64,000 nt of DNA from Collinsella intestinalis DSM 13280 (GCF_000156175.1 NZ_GG692710.1:388675-452674); one strand, 5' to 3'. Counted from the first letter of the stretch, positions 18,482 through 27,933 are shown. The notes: generated from the letters alone by a model not told the origin. Made by a program: numbers and translations.

Positions 18482-21196
18482 TTGGCCCGCTCAGCCAATT
18501 CATCTGCAAAGAAATCTCCGGCACGTAAGAACAAGCAAGGGGCGGCCTCCTCGGCCGCCCCGCGCGGTCTGCGGGCCAACGAGGGCCGCGCTCCCGTTTC
18601 CGAGCACGCCTTCGATTCGCTTATGGACGATACCGCTGGCCGCGACATCGCCGGTATTGCGATCGCCGTGGTCGCCGTGGTCTCGTTCATCGCTGTGGTC
18701 TCGCCTACGAGCGCGCCCGTCTCAAACGCCATCGCCGGTTTTTACCACCTGGGCTTCGGCCTGGGTGCCTATGTGCTGCCGTTCGCCCTGCTCATATTCG
18801 CCGCCGGCCTCTTCTTGCGCGACCGTGCGCCCTTGAACGCCCGCACGCTTTTAGGCGGCTCTCTCATCCTGCTGGGCGTGCTGGCCATCCTGTCGCTCAT
18901 GGTTCCGGGCACCGAATTTGCCACCTCAGCCATGTTCGAGCCCGAGGCCCTCTCCACCTCCGGTGGATATGTCGGCGCGTTCATCGCGAGCGCCCTTCAG
19001 CAGGCCCTCGGCAAAACCATCTCTCTCGTGGTGCTCATCGGCCTCATCATCGTCGGGTTCGTTGTGATCGGTTTTTCGGTCAGCTCCTTCATGCGTGCGG
19101 CCGCCGATCGCGCCCGCGTGCTCGCGGAGCGTCGACGCGTCAACGTGAACGATGCCCCCTGGGGCGATGAGGGCGCGCTTCAGCCCGCACAGGGGCGCGC
19201 GGCGTTCGGCGGGGCCGCCGTTCAGGGCAACCTGTTCGACGATGCCGGTGCCGCCGAGACGACCTTTCTGGGTAATCGTGAGACCACGGTGCTGGATTCC
19301 GCTTCCCGGGCGTCTGCCTCCGCAATCGAAGATGAGCCGGATCGCGATGAGGACCCCTTCGTCGATTTGAGCAGCCAGCTCGCGGCTGAACGTGCTGAGA
19401 CCACGCTCATTCCCGTGCCTGACCGTATTGACCAGGTCGATACGCCGGTCAAAGCCGATGGGGGAGAGGCGCCTTCCGCTACGGCCGAATCCCCCGTTGA
19501 TGACGAGGAGATCCCTCCCTTTGATGTGGATGGTGCGACACGCTCCGTCGTAAAGACCGCCGACGGCCCGCGCGAGATCCCGTCCTTCCTTAAGAGCCGT
19601 GCTCCCGCTTCCAGCTCCGACGGCGCGGCCAAGGAGGTGCGTCCTTCAAAGTCGAGCGCCCCTGCCGCGGCCGATTCGGTAGAGCCCGAGGACGGTCAGC
19701 TGCAGCTGCCTCCGCTCAGCATGCTCCGTCACAATCCGCATTCCGCCGTCGCCGCTTCCTCGGACAAGGAGCTCGAGCAAACCGCAAACTCACTGCAATC
19801 CACGTTGAACGAGTTTGGGCTGCACTCCCGCGTTGTCGGATGGATCTCCGGTCCCACCGTGACCACGTTCAAGGTCCAGCCGGGTGAGGGCGAGCGCGTC
19901 AGCCGTATCTCCAATCTCGAGGATGACATCGCGTTGTCTCTGGCCGCGCAGTCGGTCCGCATTTTCGCGCCGATTCCCGGCACCTCGCTCGTGGGCATCG
20001 AGATTCCCAACGCCAAGCGCCAAAACGTCAACCTCGGCGATGTTTTGCCCTATGTTCAGGGCGGACCGCTCGAGCTTGCCATCGGCCGCGACGCGGAGGG
20101 CCAGCCCATCGTTGCCGACCTCGCGAAGATGCCCCATCTTCTCATCGCCGGCACCACCGGCTCCGGTAAGTCCGTCATGATCAACTCCATCATCATGGCG
20201 CTGCTCATGAGGAGCCTCCCCGAGGACGTTCGCCTCATCATGGTCGACCCCAAGCGCGTCGAGCTTTCCGGCTATAACGGCCTGCCGCACCTGTACGTCC
20301 CGGTTGTCACCGAGCCCAAGCAGGCTGCGAGCGCCCTGCAGTGGGCGGTGTCCGAGATGGAGCGCCGCCTCAAGGTCTTCGAGCGCATCGGCGTCCGCAA
20401 GATCTCGACCTTCAACGAAAAGCAGGCTGCCGGCGAGTTCGACCATTACGACAATCCGCCCGCCAAGATGCCCTACCTCGTCATCATCATCGATGAGCTC
20501 TCCGACCTTATGATGGTCGCCGGGAAGGATGTCGAGGCGAGCATCGTTCGCATCGCGCAGCTCGGCCGTGCGGCGGGTATCCACCTCATCGTGGCCACGC
20601 AGCGCCCGAGCTCCAACGTCGTGACCGGCCTCATCAAGGCGAACATCACCAATCGTATCGCCTTCAACGTCGCCACCGGCATCGACAGCCGCGTCATCAT
20701 CGACCAGATGGGCGCCGAGAAGCTCACCGGCTACGGAGACATGCTGTTCTCCAAGGTCGACTGGGGCAAGCCCAAGCGCATCCAGGGATGCTTCGTATCC
20801 GATGACGAGATCAACGGTGTCGTCGATTTCGTCAAGGAGCAGGGTGCGCCCGATTATCACGAGGAGATTCTGTCTGCCGTGGCGCCTGCAACCATGTCCG
20901 GCGGGGGAGGGGGCGGCTTCTACAACGAGGCTCCCACCGAGGAGGACCCGCTATTGTGGGATGCGGCGAAGATCGTGGTCGAGTCGCAGCTCGGCTCCAC
21001 CTCCGGACTGCAACGCCGCCTTAAGGTCGGCTATGCGCGCGCCGGTCGCATCATGGACATGCTCGAGGAAAAGGGCATCGTCGGTCCGCCGGATGGCTCT
21101 AAGCCGCGCGAGGTGCTCTACGATGAGGAGGGGCTTGCGGCGTTGCGCGCCGTGGAGGAGCCTCTGTCTGAGGAAGAGATTTTTGGAGGGATGTAG
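18482..21196 (+). CDS. ftsK: DNA translocase FtsK/SpoIIIE
   Basis: This membrane-anchored hexameric motor moves chromosome DNA through the closing septum. It has a basic N-terminus, then about four membrane segments (~57-77, 87-108, 118-140, 158-205). An acidic, low-complexity linker runs to ~400, followed by the alpha/beta motor with Walker A AGTTGSGKS (~555) and Walker B LVIIIDELSDLMM (~663). A C-terminal gamma winged-helix (~830-895) reads KOPS-type DNA signals. The length is 904 residues. The start is TTG at 18482, supported by GGAGGTG at the end of rnj. A RodZ-like gene begins directly at its stop. Confidence 0.95.
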   Translation: MARSANSSAKKSPARKNKQGAASSAAPRGLRANEGRAPVSEHAFDSLMDDTAGRDIAGIAIAVVAVVSFIAVVSPTSAPVSNAIAGFYHLGFGLGAYVLPFALLIFAAGLFLRDRAPLNARTLLGGSLILLGVLAILSLMVPGTEFATSAMFEPEALSTSGGYVGAFIASALQQALGKTISLVVLIGLIIVGFVVIGFSVSSFMRAAADRARVLAERRRVNVNDAPWGDEGALQPAQGRAAFGGAAVQGNLFDDAGAAETTFLGNRETTVLDSASRASASAIEDEPDRDEDPFVDLSSQLAAERAETTLIPVPDRIDQVDTPVKADGGEAPSATAESPVDDEEIPPFDVDGATRSVVKTADGPREIPSFLKSRAPASSSDGAAKEVRPSKSSAPAAADSVEPEDGQLQLPPLSMLRHNPHSAVAASSDKELEQTANSLQSTLNEFGLHSRVVGWISGPTVTTFKVQPGEGERVSRISNLEDDIALSLAAQSVRIFAPIPGTSLVGIEIPNAKRQNVNLGDVLPYVQGGPLELAIGRDAEGQPIVADLAKMPHLLIAGTTGSGKSVMINSIIMALLMRSLPEDVRLIMVDPKRVELSGYNGLPHLYVPVVTEPKQAASALQWAVSEMERRLKVFERIGVRKISTFNEKQAAGEFDHYDNPPAKMPYLVIIIDELSDLMMVAGKDVEASIVRIAQLGRAAGIHLIVATQRPSSNVVTGLIKANITNRIAFNVATGIDSRVIIDQMGAEKLTGYGDMLFSKVDWGKPKRIQGCFVSDDEINGVVDFVKEQGAPDYHEEILSAVAPATMSGGGGGGFYNEAPTEEDPLLWDAAKIVVESQLGSTSGLQRRLKVGYARAGRIMDMLEEKGIVGPPDGSKPREVLYDEEGLAALRAVEEPLSEEEIFGGM

Positions 21197-22594
21197 ATGA
21201 CCCGTCATTTCGGTGAGATGCTGCTCGAGCGCCGTCGTCAGATGGGCGCCTCGATTCAGCAGGTCGCCAACGTCATCAAAATCCGGCCGCAGATCATCGA
21301 GTACTTCGAGACCGAGAACTTCGCTGCCATGCCCCCGCGCGGGTATTCCCAGGGAATCATCGCCAGCTACGCGCGATTCCTCGGCCTGAATCCGCGCGAG
21401 GTGGTCGATGCCTATTTCGACGCCCTGCACGAGTACGAGCGCAACGGTTCCGGTGGCCGTGCCGGCCGTTTCCAGGATGCCGCCGCCGATGCCAACCCCC
21501 GCAGCTCCAATGCGGCGGGTCGATACATGATGGTCAATTCCGTTCCCGCATCACGTTATGGCCAGCGCCCGCCTCAGGCCGGATACGTGTCCGAATTCTC
21601 ATCCGCGCATGAGCCCGTTTCAGCTTCGCGACTTCGACCGGTCAGCACCGCCGACTCCCGCCGCCGTCCCTCGCAGGGCGGGTACGATTCCACGTTGCGT
21701 TCGCGCACCCGTCGTTCCGACGGCTACCCGGCCTCGGACCAACGCGATCCTCGCGCCCACGCTTCTCGTTCACAGGACGGGCGTTCCTATCGCGACCCTC
21801 GCGGACCGCGTGGCACCTATCCCGATCAGCGGCCCGTTCGTCGCGCGCCCGGCGGGCAGCCTCCGCTTGGGGGCGCCGGACGGGGACAGGCTCCTCGCGG
21901 TGGATCTCGTCCGCCCCAACAGGGCCCCGATATGAAATTCCTGGCCATTATGGCTCTCGGCATCTTGATCCTCATCGCGTTGGTCATGGTGCTGCTGCGC
22001 GGTTGCGCACCCAAGCCCGAAGCAGCCGGCAGCGCATCTTCGACGCCCTCTGCCCAGAAGGCGGATTCCAAGGACACCTCAGAGGATTCAACCGATGTCG
22101 ACGAGGGAGGCGATTCGTCCACGGACGAGGGTGACGATGCGGACGAGCCGTCCTCATCCAAAGACAAGGCCGACAAGTCCTCCAAGGACGAAGAGCCCAA
22201 GGAGACCATCGTCAAGGTTAAGCTCAAGGAGAAGGGCGCAGTTGCCTGGATCGAGGTCAAGCTCGATGGCAAGATCGTCTTGGGCAAGCAAGTCGTCGGT
22301 CCCTTTGAGGAGGAATTCAAGGTCGAGACCCAAATCGATATCACCACCAACACGCCGAGCGCCGTCGCCATCTATAAAAACGGCGACAAGGTCCGCTACG
22401 ATACGAAGGTCTCGGGCGTTGGCAAGGTCTCGATTCTCGCGCCCAAGAAGGAGGAGCCCGAGAAGGTCGTCGACAGCGATGGCGACGGCACGCCCGATAT
22501 GACCATCGACGAGGCGAAGGAAGCGGGTGTCACCATCCCAGAAGACGTTCTTGCCGCCGCCGAGAAGACCGACGAGCCAACGACCGAACAGTAA
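21197..22594 (+). CDS. rodZ: RodZ-like membrane protein (N-terminal HTH, C-terminal DUF4115)
   Basis: The N-terminal HTH_25-type helix-turn-helix covers residues ~1-75 (FGEMLLERRRQMGASIQQVA, landmark GEMLLERRRQ; PRGYSQGIIASYARFLGL ~51). A long Arg/Pro/Ser/Gln-rich cytoplasmic linker covers ~85-245. One membrane helix lies at ~246-268 (FLAIMALGILILIALVMVLL). An outside acidic Ser/Asp-rich stretch is followed by a DUF4115 beta domain (~335-410). RodZ links MreB to the cell-wall machinery in rods. The function here is inferred from architecture; the linker is unusually long. GGAGGG precedes the ATG and the gene abuts ftsK. Confidence 0.8.
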   Translation: MTRHFGEMLLERRRQMGASIQQVANVIKIRPQIIEYFETENFAAMPPRGYSQGIIASYARFLGLNPREVVDAYFDALHEYERNGSGGRAGRFQDAAADANPRSSNAAGRYMMVNSVPASRYGQRPPQAGYVSEFSSAHEPVSASRLRPVSTADSRRRPSQGGYDSTLRSRTRRSDGYPASDQRDPRAHASRSQDGRSYRDPRGPRGTYPDQRPVRRAPGGQPPLGGAGRGQAPRGGSRPPQQGPDMKFLAIMALGILILIALVMVLLRGCAPKPEAAGSASSTPSAQKADSKDTSEDSTDVDEGGDSSTDEGDDADEPSSSKDKADKSSKDEEPKETIVKVKLKEKGAVAWIEVKLDGKIVLGKQVVGPFEEEFKVETQIDITTNTPSAVAIYKNGDKVRYDTKVSGVGKVSILAPKKEEPEKVVDSDGDGTPDMTIDEAKEAGVTIPEDVLAAAEKTDEPTTEQ

Positions 22595-22633
22595 TCGACC
22601 GGTCCGCGTGGACCGAATTGAAAGGAGCCTACT

Positions 22634-23131
22634 ATGGCAAAAGACTCGAGCTTCGACGTTGTGTCCGAAGTCAGCATGCAGGAGGTCGACAACGCCTATC
22701 AGCAGACGGCCCGTGAGCTTTCCCAGCGCTATGACCTGAAGGACTCCGGTGCCTCGATCGAGCTGTCCAAGGCGGACAAGCTCTTCACCATCAACGCTCC
22801 GGCCGATTTCGTCTCCCGCCAGATCATCGACGTCCTTTCGTCCAAGCTCATCAAGCGCGGTGTCGACATCAAGACCGTCAAGTGGGACGATCCGCAGGCC
22901 GCGAGCGGCGGCACCGTTCGCGTGCTCGGCCATATCGTTGAAGGTATCGACCAGGCGACCGCCAAGAAGATCAACAAGGACATCAAGGATCAGAAGCTCA
23001 AGGTCAAGGTGACCATCGAGGCTGACAAGCTGCGCGTCACCAGCGCATCTAAGGACGCCCTGCAGCAGGTCATCGCTTTCCTGCGCGATCAGGATTACGG
23101 CCAGCCCCTCCAGTTCACGAACTACCGTTAA
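22634..23131 (+). CDS. yajQ: YajQ family nucleotide-binding protein
   Basis: This 165-residue protein has two ferredoxin-like halves. It starts MAKDSSFDVVSEVSMQEVDNA, the family N-terminus (landmark SFDVVSEV). SRQIIDVLSSKLIKRGVD (~58) and the C-terminal DQKLKVKVTIEADKLRVTSASKD region (landmark KVTIEADKLRV, ~124) fit the family. YajQ homologues bind nucleotides, and cyclic di-GMP in Xanthomonas; the role here is not known. GAAAGGAG precedes the ATG. rimO follows after 9 bases. Confidence 0.9.
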   Translation: MAKDSSFDVVSEVSMQEVDNAYQQTARELSQRYDLKDSGASIELSKADKLFTINAPADFVSRQIIDVLSSKLIKRGVDIKTVKWDDPQAASGGTVRVLGHIVEGIDQATAKKINKDIKDQKLKVKVTIEADKLRVTSASKDALQQVIAFLRDQDYGQPLQFTNYR

Positions 23132-23140
23132 GGAGCGCCC

Positions 23141-24478
23141 ATGGCTCACGGATCCATTCTCTACATCACGCTCGGCTGCGCTAAAAACGAAGTCGATACC
23201 GACCGCATGCGCGCCCTTCTCAACGGGGCTGGCTACGACGAGGTCTTTTCAGCCGAGGACGCCGATGCGGTGATTATCAACACGTGTTCGTTCCTCGCCT
23301 CCGCGACGTCCGAGAGCATCGAGACCACGCTTACGCTCGCCGAGGAGATCTCCGAGGGCGTTCGCGGGACTCGCATCGTCATGTGCGGCTGCGTGCCCTC
23401 TCGATACGGTTCCGAGCTCCCGGATGAGCTCCCCGAAGTCGCCGCATTCGTTCGCACCGACGAGGAGGACGGCATCGTCTCCGTCATGGACGAAGTGCTT
23501 GGCATCGAGCGCGTCGACCCTCCGTTTATTCCGAGTGTCAAGCGCACGGTTGAGAGCGCCGTCGCCTATGTCAAGATTTCCGATGGCTGCGACCGCTACT
23601 GCAGCTTCTGCGCGATTCCCTACATCCGCGGTCGCTATCATTCCCGCTCCGCCGAGAGCATCCTCTCCGAAGTTCGCGATTTGGTCGCCGGCGGTGTTCG
23701 CGAGATCGTTCTCATCGGTCAGGACACGGGCATCTGGGGCACTGATTTCAAGGACGAGGTCGACGGTCCCACCAACTTGGCGCAGCTCATGATCGCCGTC
23801 GCCGAGGCGGTCCGTCCCGAGCATGTCTGGATTCGCGTCCTCTACCTGCAGCCCGAAGGCATGACCGACGAGCTCATCGCCGCCATCCGCGACACGCCCG
23901 AGGTCCTGCCCTATATCGACATCCCCGTGCAGCACTGCAACGCGCGCGTCCTGAAGGCAATGCATCGTTCCGGCTCCGCCGAGCAGCTTTCCGACCTCTT
24001 CGCAAAGCTTCGCGCCGAGATCCCCGCGATGGTTATCCGCACCACCAGTCTCGTCGGCTTCCCCGGTGAGACCGATGACGAAGCGGCCGAGATGCTCGCG
24101 TTCATGGATCGCGAGGGTTTCGATTACACGAGCGTGTTCCCGTATTCTCAGGAGGAGGGGACGTTCGCCGCGAAGATGGACGGTCAGGTTGACGAGGACG
24201 TGAAGCTCGAGCGCACTCAGGCCGCCATGGACTTGGCCGAGGCCCTCGGCTTTGCCGCCACAGCCGCCCATGTCGGCGAGGTGGCCGAGGTCATCGTCGA
24301 CGGTATCGAGGAGACCGACGAGGGCCCCGAGCTTATCGGTCACGCTTGGTTCCAGGCCCCCGATTCCGATGGTGCCGTTCACCTCGAGGTGACCGACGCC
24401 GCCGTGGGCGACATTTTGCAGGTCAAATTTACCGACAGCTTCTGCTATGAGCTCGTCGGCGAGGTCGTAGAGGAGTAG
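23141..24478 (+). CDS. rimO: Ribosomal protein S12 methylthiotransferase RimO
   Basis: This radical-SAM enzyme adds a methylthio group to Asp of S12. The N-terminal UPF0004 cluster ligands are Cys in LGCAKNEVD (~11), INTCSF (~47) and CGCVPSR (~82). The radical-SAM CxxxCxxC is CDRYCSFC (~150-157). A TRAM domain closes the protein (~375-445). The IPYIRGRYHSR sequence after the radical-SAM Cys cluster and VDTDRM near the start are RimO-like rather than MiaB-like; MiaB is encoded separately at 31004. The length is 445 residues. Confidence 0.93.
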   Translation: MAHGSILYITLGCAKNEVDTDRMRALLNGAGYDEVFSAEDADAVIINTCSFLASATSESIETTLTLAEEISEGVRGTRIVMCGCVPSRYGSELPDELPEVAAFVRTDEEDGIVSVMDEVLGIERVDPPFIPSVKRTVESAVAYVKISDGCDRYCSFCAIPYIRGRYHSRSAESILSEVRDLVAGGVREIVLIGQDTGIWGTDFKDEVDGPTNLAQLMIAVAEAVRPEHVWIRVLYLQPEGMTDELIAAIRDTPEVLPYIDIPVQHCNARVLKAMHRSGSAEQLSDLFAKLRAEIPAMVIRTTSLVGFPGETDDEAAEMLAFMDREGFDYTSVFPYSQEEGTFAAKMDGQVDEDVKLERTQAAMDLAEALGFAATAAHVGEVAEVIVDGIEETDEGPELIGHAWFQAPDSDGAVHLEVTDAAVGDILQVKFTDSFCYELVGEVVEE

Positions 24479-24483
24479 TAGGC

Positions 24484-25134
24484 ATGGCCGTCAACGCCAA
24501 GGGCGAGGAGATCACGAGCATTTGGACGCCCGCCAACATCGTCACGTGCGTTCGCATTCTGTTCATCCCGCTGTTCATGGTTGCGAGTGAGTTCGCGTTC
24601 AGCGGTTTTGCCGCCGGCGGCAACCACTTCGGCATCACCGCAGGCGCCTGGGCAGTCGCCGCCTTCGTTCTGTACTTCGTGCTCAGCGCCACCGACAAGA
24701 TCGACGGCGATCTTGCCCGCAAGCGCGGTGAGGTGACTGACTTCGGTAAGTTCCTCGACCCGATCGCCGACAAGCTGCTTGTCTTCTCGGCGCTTCTTAT
24801 CTTGCTCGAGCACGGTTTGGTCAACGTCTGGTTCGTGTTCATCATTTTGCTTCGCGAGTTCCTCGTAAGCGCCCTTCGTATGGTGGCGAGCGCTAACGGC
24901 GAGGTCATCGCAGCCGATAATCTCGGAAAGGCCAAGACCGCGGTCACCATGGTATCGCTATGCGCGTACCTGCTCGGTATCGCGCTCGAGTTCCTCGCGC
25001 TTCCCGGCATGGTTCAGGCCACCTCCATCGTGCTCACGGTCGCATGGGCGACGATGGTCGCCGCGGTCGTGCTCACGGTCGTCTCGGGCGCACAGTACTT
25101 CTGGAACGCCCGTCACGTCATTTTCCGCGTGTAG
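24484..25134 (+). CDS. pgsA: CDP-diacylglycerol--glycerol-3-phosphate 3-phosphatidyltransferase
   Basis: It makes phosphatidylglycerol-phosphate, the first step to phosphatidylglycerol. The CDP-alcohol transferase motif D-x2-DG-x2-AR-x8-G-x3-D-x3-D is complete between about residues 77 and 100 (TDKIDGDLAR, then GKFLDPIADK). Several membrane helices are present. The length is 216 residues. It starts 5 bases after rimO and precedes cinA-recA, the common rimO-pgsA-cinA-recA order. A second family member is encoded at 43881-44624. Confidence 0.9.
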   Translation: MAVNAKGEEITSIWTPANIVTCVRILFIPLFMVASEFAFSGFAAGGNHFGITAGAWAVAAFVLYFVLSATDKIDGDLARKRGEVTDFGKFLDPIADKLLVFSALLILLEHGLVNVWFVFIILLREFLVSALRMVASANGEVIAADNLGKAKTAVTMVSLCAYLLGIALEFLALPGMVQATSIVLTVAWATMVAAVVLTVVSGAQYFWNARHVIFRV

Positions 25135-25146
25135 CGTTCTTTCTCA

Positions 25147-25205
25147 TCGACCCCCGCAAGCTCGCTGGTTCCCTGCGCGTTTGCGAGGGTCGCTTGGTTT
25201 TAATT
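25147..25205 (+). terminator. Probable terminator after pgsA
   Basis: GACCC...GCAA and TTGC...GGGTC form an interrupted inverted repeat, followed by GGTTTTAATT, between the pgsA stop and the cinA start. The stem has small bulges. Confidence 0.5.
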
Positions 25206-25217
25206 GGGGTTTCCAGC

Positions 25218-25796
25218 ATGATTGATATTAATGAGACGACCCTGAACGCCGCCTGTGTACGCGCCGCTGAGGGGCTCGTGCGCCTGGCGACCGAGCGTGA
25301 TATGCGCGTAAGCACCGCCGAGTCCTGCACTGCTGGCATGGTCTCGTCTTACATCGCCGGGGTGCCGGGGGCCAGCGCCATCCTGCTCGGCGGCGCCGTC
25401 ACGTATTGCGACGATATCAAGAATCACGTGCTCGACGTGCCCGCAAAAACACTTGAGAATCATACGGCTGTGAGCGGGGAGACCGCGTGTGCCATGGCGG
25501 ACGGCAGCCGTAAGCTATTTGGCTCTGACGTTGCGGTGAGCATCACTGGGTATGCGGGCCCTGGCGGAGGTAGTTCCGCCGATCCGGTCGGAACCGTCTA
25601 TATTGGAGTGGCGACCCAGCGAGGCACTCGGTATGAACGCCATCTGTTCGAAGGTGACCGCATGTCCGTTCGGCTGCAAGCCGCGCTTGGCGCGCTTAAG
25701 CTCCTCGCCGCTGCCGTCGTCGATGATGGGGTTTCCGTGCCGTTATCGCGCGAGGCTCCCCGTTCCTCCACCTGCGAAACCCACGCTTCCTCGTGA
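25218..25796 (+). CDS. pncC: CinA C-terminal domain protein (nicotinamide-nucleotide amidase, PncC type)
   Basis: It contains only the CinA/PncC amidase domain, which recycles NMN to nicotinate mononucleotide. Landmarks: STAESCTAGMVSSYIA (catalytic Ser region, ~33-48), GGAVTYCDDIKNHVL (~60) and SITGYAGPGGGS (~109-120). The length is 192 residues; the MoCF-like N-terminal half of full CinA is absent. I chose the ATG at 25218. It lies between pgsA and recA, where full-length cinA usually sits, and works in the same NAD economy as nadD at the left end of the window. Confidence 0.88.
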   Translation: MIDINETTLNAACVRAAEGLVRLATERDMRVSTAESCTAGMVSSYIAGVPGASAILLGGAVTYCDDIKNHVLDVPAKTLENHTAVSGETACAMADGSRKLFGSDVAVSITGYAGPGGGSSADPVGTVYIGVATQRGTRYERHLFEGDRMSVRLQAALGALKLLAAAVVDDGVSVPLSREAPRSSTCETHASS

Positions 25797-25887
25797 AATC
25801 AGATGCCTTACGATCTGCGTTCAGATTCCGGTTACATGCTTTCCGATAAATGAGGAATAACACGGAGTAGCATTTCTCACAGGTCGC

Positions 25888-25916
25888 TTGACCACGAACA
25901 CCCGTTCGGATACTAT
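25888..25916 (+). promoter_or_regulatory. recA promoter with LexA box in the spacer
   Basis: TTGACC (25888-25893) and TACTAT (25911-25916) are separated by exactly 17 bases. The palindrome CGAACACCCGTTCG (25895-25908) fills the spacer. It matches the Gram-positive/actinobacterial LexA consensus CGAACAnnnGTTCG, so LexA binding would block RNA polymerase directly. Confidence 0.9.
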
Positions 25917-25942
25917 CGACTTGTCAAAATCAAGGAGGAGCA

Positions 25943-27043
25943 ATGGCCAAGAATTCCGGCCCTGCGCGCATCATTCACGAGCGCACCACGGGCGAAGAGC
26001 GCGAGAAGATGATTGAAGTCACCAAGGCCGATATCATCAAGAAATTCGGTGACGGCGCGATCATGCGCTACGGAGATGGCGGTCCCGAACTCGAGGTAGA
26101 GGCTATTCCAACTGGAGCCATCGCCCTGGATGCCGCATTGGGCATCGGCGGTGTCCCGCGCGGCCGCATCATCGAGATCTACGGTCCCGAGTCTTCCGGC
26201 AAGACCACGCTTTCGCTGGAAATCGTCGCGGAGGCACAGGCCATGGGTGGCGTCGCAGCGTTCATCGACGCCGAGCACGCCCTGGATCCCACGTATGCTG
26301 CTCGCATCGGTGTCGATATCGACGAGGTGCTCATCTCACAGCCCGATACCGGTGAGCAGGCGCTTGAGATCTGTGACATGCTCGTTCGCTCCGGAGCCAT
26401 CGACGTCGTCGTCATCGACTCCGTCGCCGCCCTGGTGCCTCGTGCCGAAATCGAGGGCGAGATCGGCGAAACGACGGTGGGTCTCCAGGCCCGCCTGATG
26501 AGCCAGGCCCTGCGCAAGCTTGCCGGCTCCCTCGCAAAATCAAACACGACCTGTATCTTCATCAACCAGCTTCGCGAGAAGATCGGCGTAATGTTCGGCA
26601 ACCCCGAGACGACGACTGGTGGTCGCGCTCTCAAGTTTTTCTCTTCCGTCCGCATCGACATCCGTCGAATCGAGAGCATCAAGGTCAAGGATGAGATCGT
26701 GGGCAACCGCGTGCGCGCCAAGGTTGTGAAGAACAAGGTTGCCGCTCCGTTCAGGACTGCGGAATTCGACATCATGTACGGTACGGGCATCTCCAAGGAA
26801 GGCTCGGTGCTCGACATGGCCGTCCAGTTCAATTTCGTCACCAAGGCCGGTGCCTGGTTCACGTATGACGGCGAACGACTCGGTCAGGGTCGCGAGGCCG
26901 CAAAGGAGAAGCTGCGCAAGACCCCTGAGCTCTTGGCCGAGCTCGAGCACAAGGTCCGTGTCGCATGCGGCCTTGAGTTCGAAGATGAACCCGTGGGTAC
27001 CATCGTCGATGATGTCGAATTCGATAGTTCGTCCGAGGCCTAG
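25943..27043 (+). CDS. recA: Recombinase RecA
   Basis: This ATP-dependent strand-exchange protein also acts as co-protease that triggers LexA self-cleavage. Walker A is GPESSGKTT (~81-89) and Walker B is [23 protein letters not shown] (landmark [10 protein letters not shown], ~155). Loops L1/L2 and the [27 protein letters not shown] stretch (landmark NQLREKIGV, ~208) are typical. The length is 366 residues. AAGGAGGAG lies just before the ATG. It is under a LexA-box promoter and is followed by recX after 14 bases. Confidence 0.97.
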   Translation: MAKNSGPARIIHERTTGEEREKMIEVTKADIIKKFGDGAIMRYGDGGPELEVEAIPTGAIALDAALGIGGVPRGRIIEIYGPESSGKTTLSLEIVAEAQAMGGVAAFIDAEHALDPTYAARIGVDIDEVLISQPDTGEQALEICDMLVRSGAIDVVVIDSVAALVPRAEIEGEIGETTVGLQARLMSQALRKLAGSLAKSNTTCIFINQLREKIGVMFGNPETTTGGRALKFFSSVRIDIRRIESIKVKDEIVGNRVRAKVVKNKVAAPFRTAEFDIMYGTGISKEGSVLDMAVQFNFVTKAGAWFTYDGERLGQGREAAKEKLRKTPELLAELEHKVRVACGLEFEDEPVGTIVDDVEFDSSSEA

Positions 27044-27057
27044 CAAGCACGCGTGCT

Positions 27058-27729
27058 ATGACGTTGCTCATGACTGAGCTCGAGGTGCGCCTTCCCGATC
27101 GAAGGAGTGCCTCGAGCTTTTCCACCTCAAAAAAGCCCATGGCAGAAGTCTCCTGCATCATGGATAACGGCCGATCAAGGGAAATCGTCGTCCCCGTTCG
27201 CGTGGGACGCTCGCTCATGACCGATGCCATAGCTCTGCCGCTTCCCGAAGGGGAGGCGTTCGATGCCATCCATGCACTTGAGGGCAAGATTTGTTTTGCT
27301 CAGCTGACTGAGATGTTATCGAGGCGCGACTATGCCGTCCTCGAGGCGCGGGAACGACTACTCAATTACGGATATCGTGAGATCGAAATCGATGCGGCCC
27401 TATCCAAGGCAATCGATGTCAGGTTCCTTGATGACAGTAGGTTTGCGACCTATTTCATCTCCGAACGCATTCGGCGCGGTTGGGGACGGCGGAAAATCGA
27501 AATCGAATTAAGGCGCAAAGGCGTCGATGCCAACGACCTGCCTGGCTACCCTGAGGACTTCTTCTCTGACGATGACGAGCTCGATCGCGCGATCGAGCTG
27601 CTGTCTCGCAAGTCGATTCCGTCAGTGAGGCCCCAGGAGAAGCTCATTCGACACCTCATGGCAAAGGGGTTTTCATATTCCGTGTCGGCCGAGGCCGCTC
27701 GACGCCGTTTATCGTCCGATACCTTATGA
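27058..27729 (+). CDS. recX: RecX regulatory protein
   Basis: It binds RecA filaments and limits their activity. The three-helix repeats of RecX are seen in LSRRDYAVLEARERLLNYGY (landmark LSRRDYAVLEAR, ~86) and VRFLDDSRFATYFISERIRRGWGRRKIEIELRRKGV (landmark LDDSRFATYF, ~123; GWGRRKIEIELRRKG ~141). The length is 223 residues, with ~70 extra N-terminal residues. No clear ribosome binding site precedes the ATG at 27058; one four codons in (27070) is equally possible. It lies in the recA operon. Confidence 0.88.
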   Translation: MTLLMTELEVRLPDRRSASSFSTSKKPMAEVSCIMDNGRSREIVVPVRVGRSLMTDAIALPLPEGEAFDAIHALEGKICFAQLTEMLSRRDYAVLEARERLLNYGYREIEIDAALSKAIDVRFLDDSRFATYFISERIRRGWGRRKIEIELRRKGVDANDLPGYPEDFFSDDDELDRAIELLSRKSIPSVRPQEKLIRHLMAKGFSYSVSAEAARRRLSSDTL

Positions 27730-27733
27730 AACT

Positions 27734-27762
27734 TTGACAAATCCCCTGCCACCTCGTAGGAT
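27734..27762 (+). promoter_or_regulatory. Strong sigma-70-type promoter of rny
   Basis: A perfect TTGACA (27734-27739) and TAGGAT (27757-27762) are separated by 17 bases. They begin 5 bases after the recX stop and leave a ~165-base leader before rny. I saw no obvious hairpin or ORF in that leader. Confidence 0.75.
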
Positions 27763-27933
27763 GGATTTGTCATTTGTTTGTTATGCGCTCATCCTCGCAG
27801 ATGAGATTGACGATATTTTCTATCGGAACGATTTCATAGGCCCTTCGGTGGACCATACCCGGCAAATGTCCTGCGCCTTCCTTATCGGTGGGTGCAGTTT
27901 TCTTGCATCTTTAACCACTAAAAGGAGTCCATC

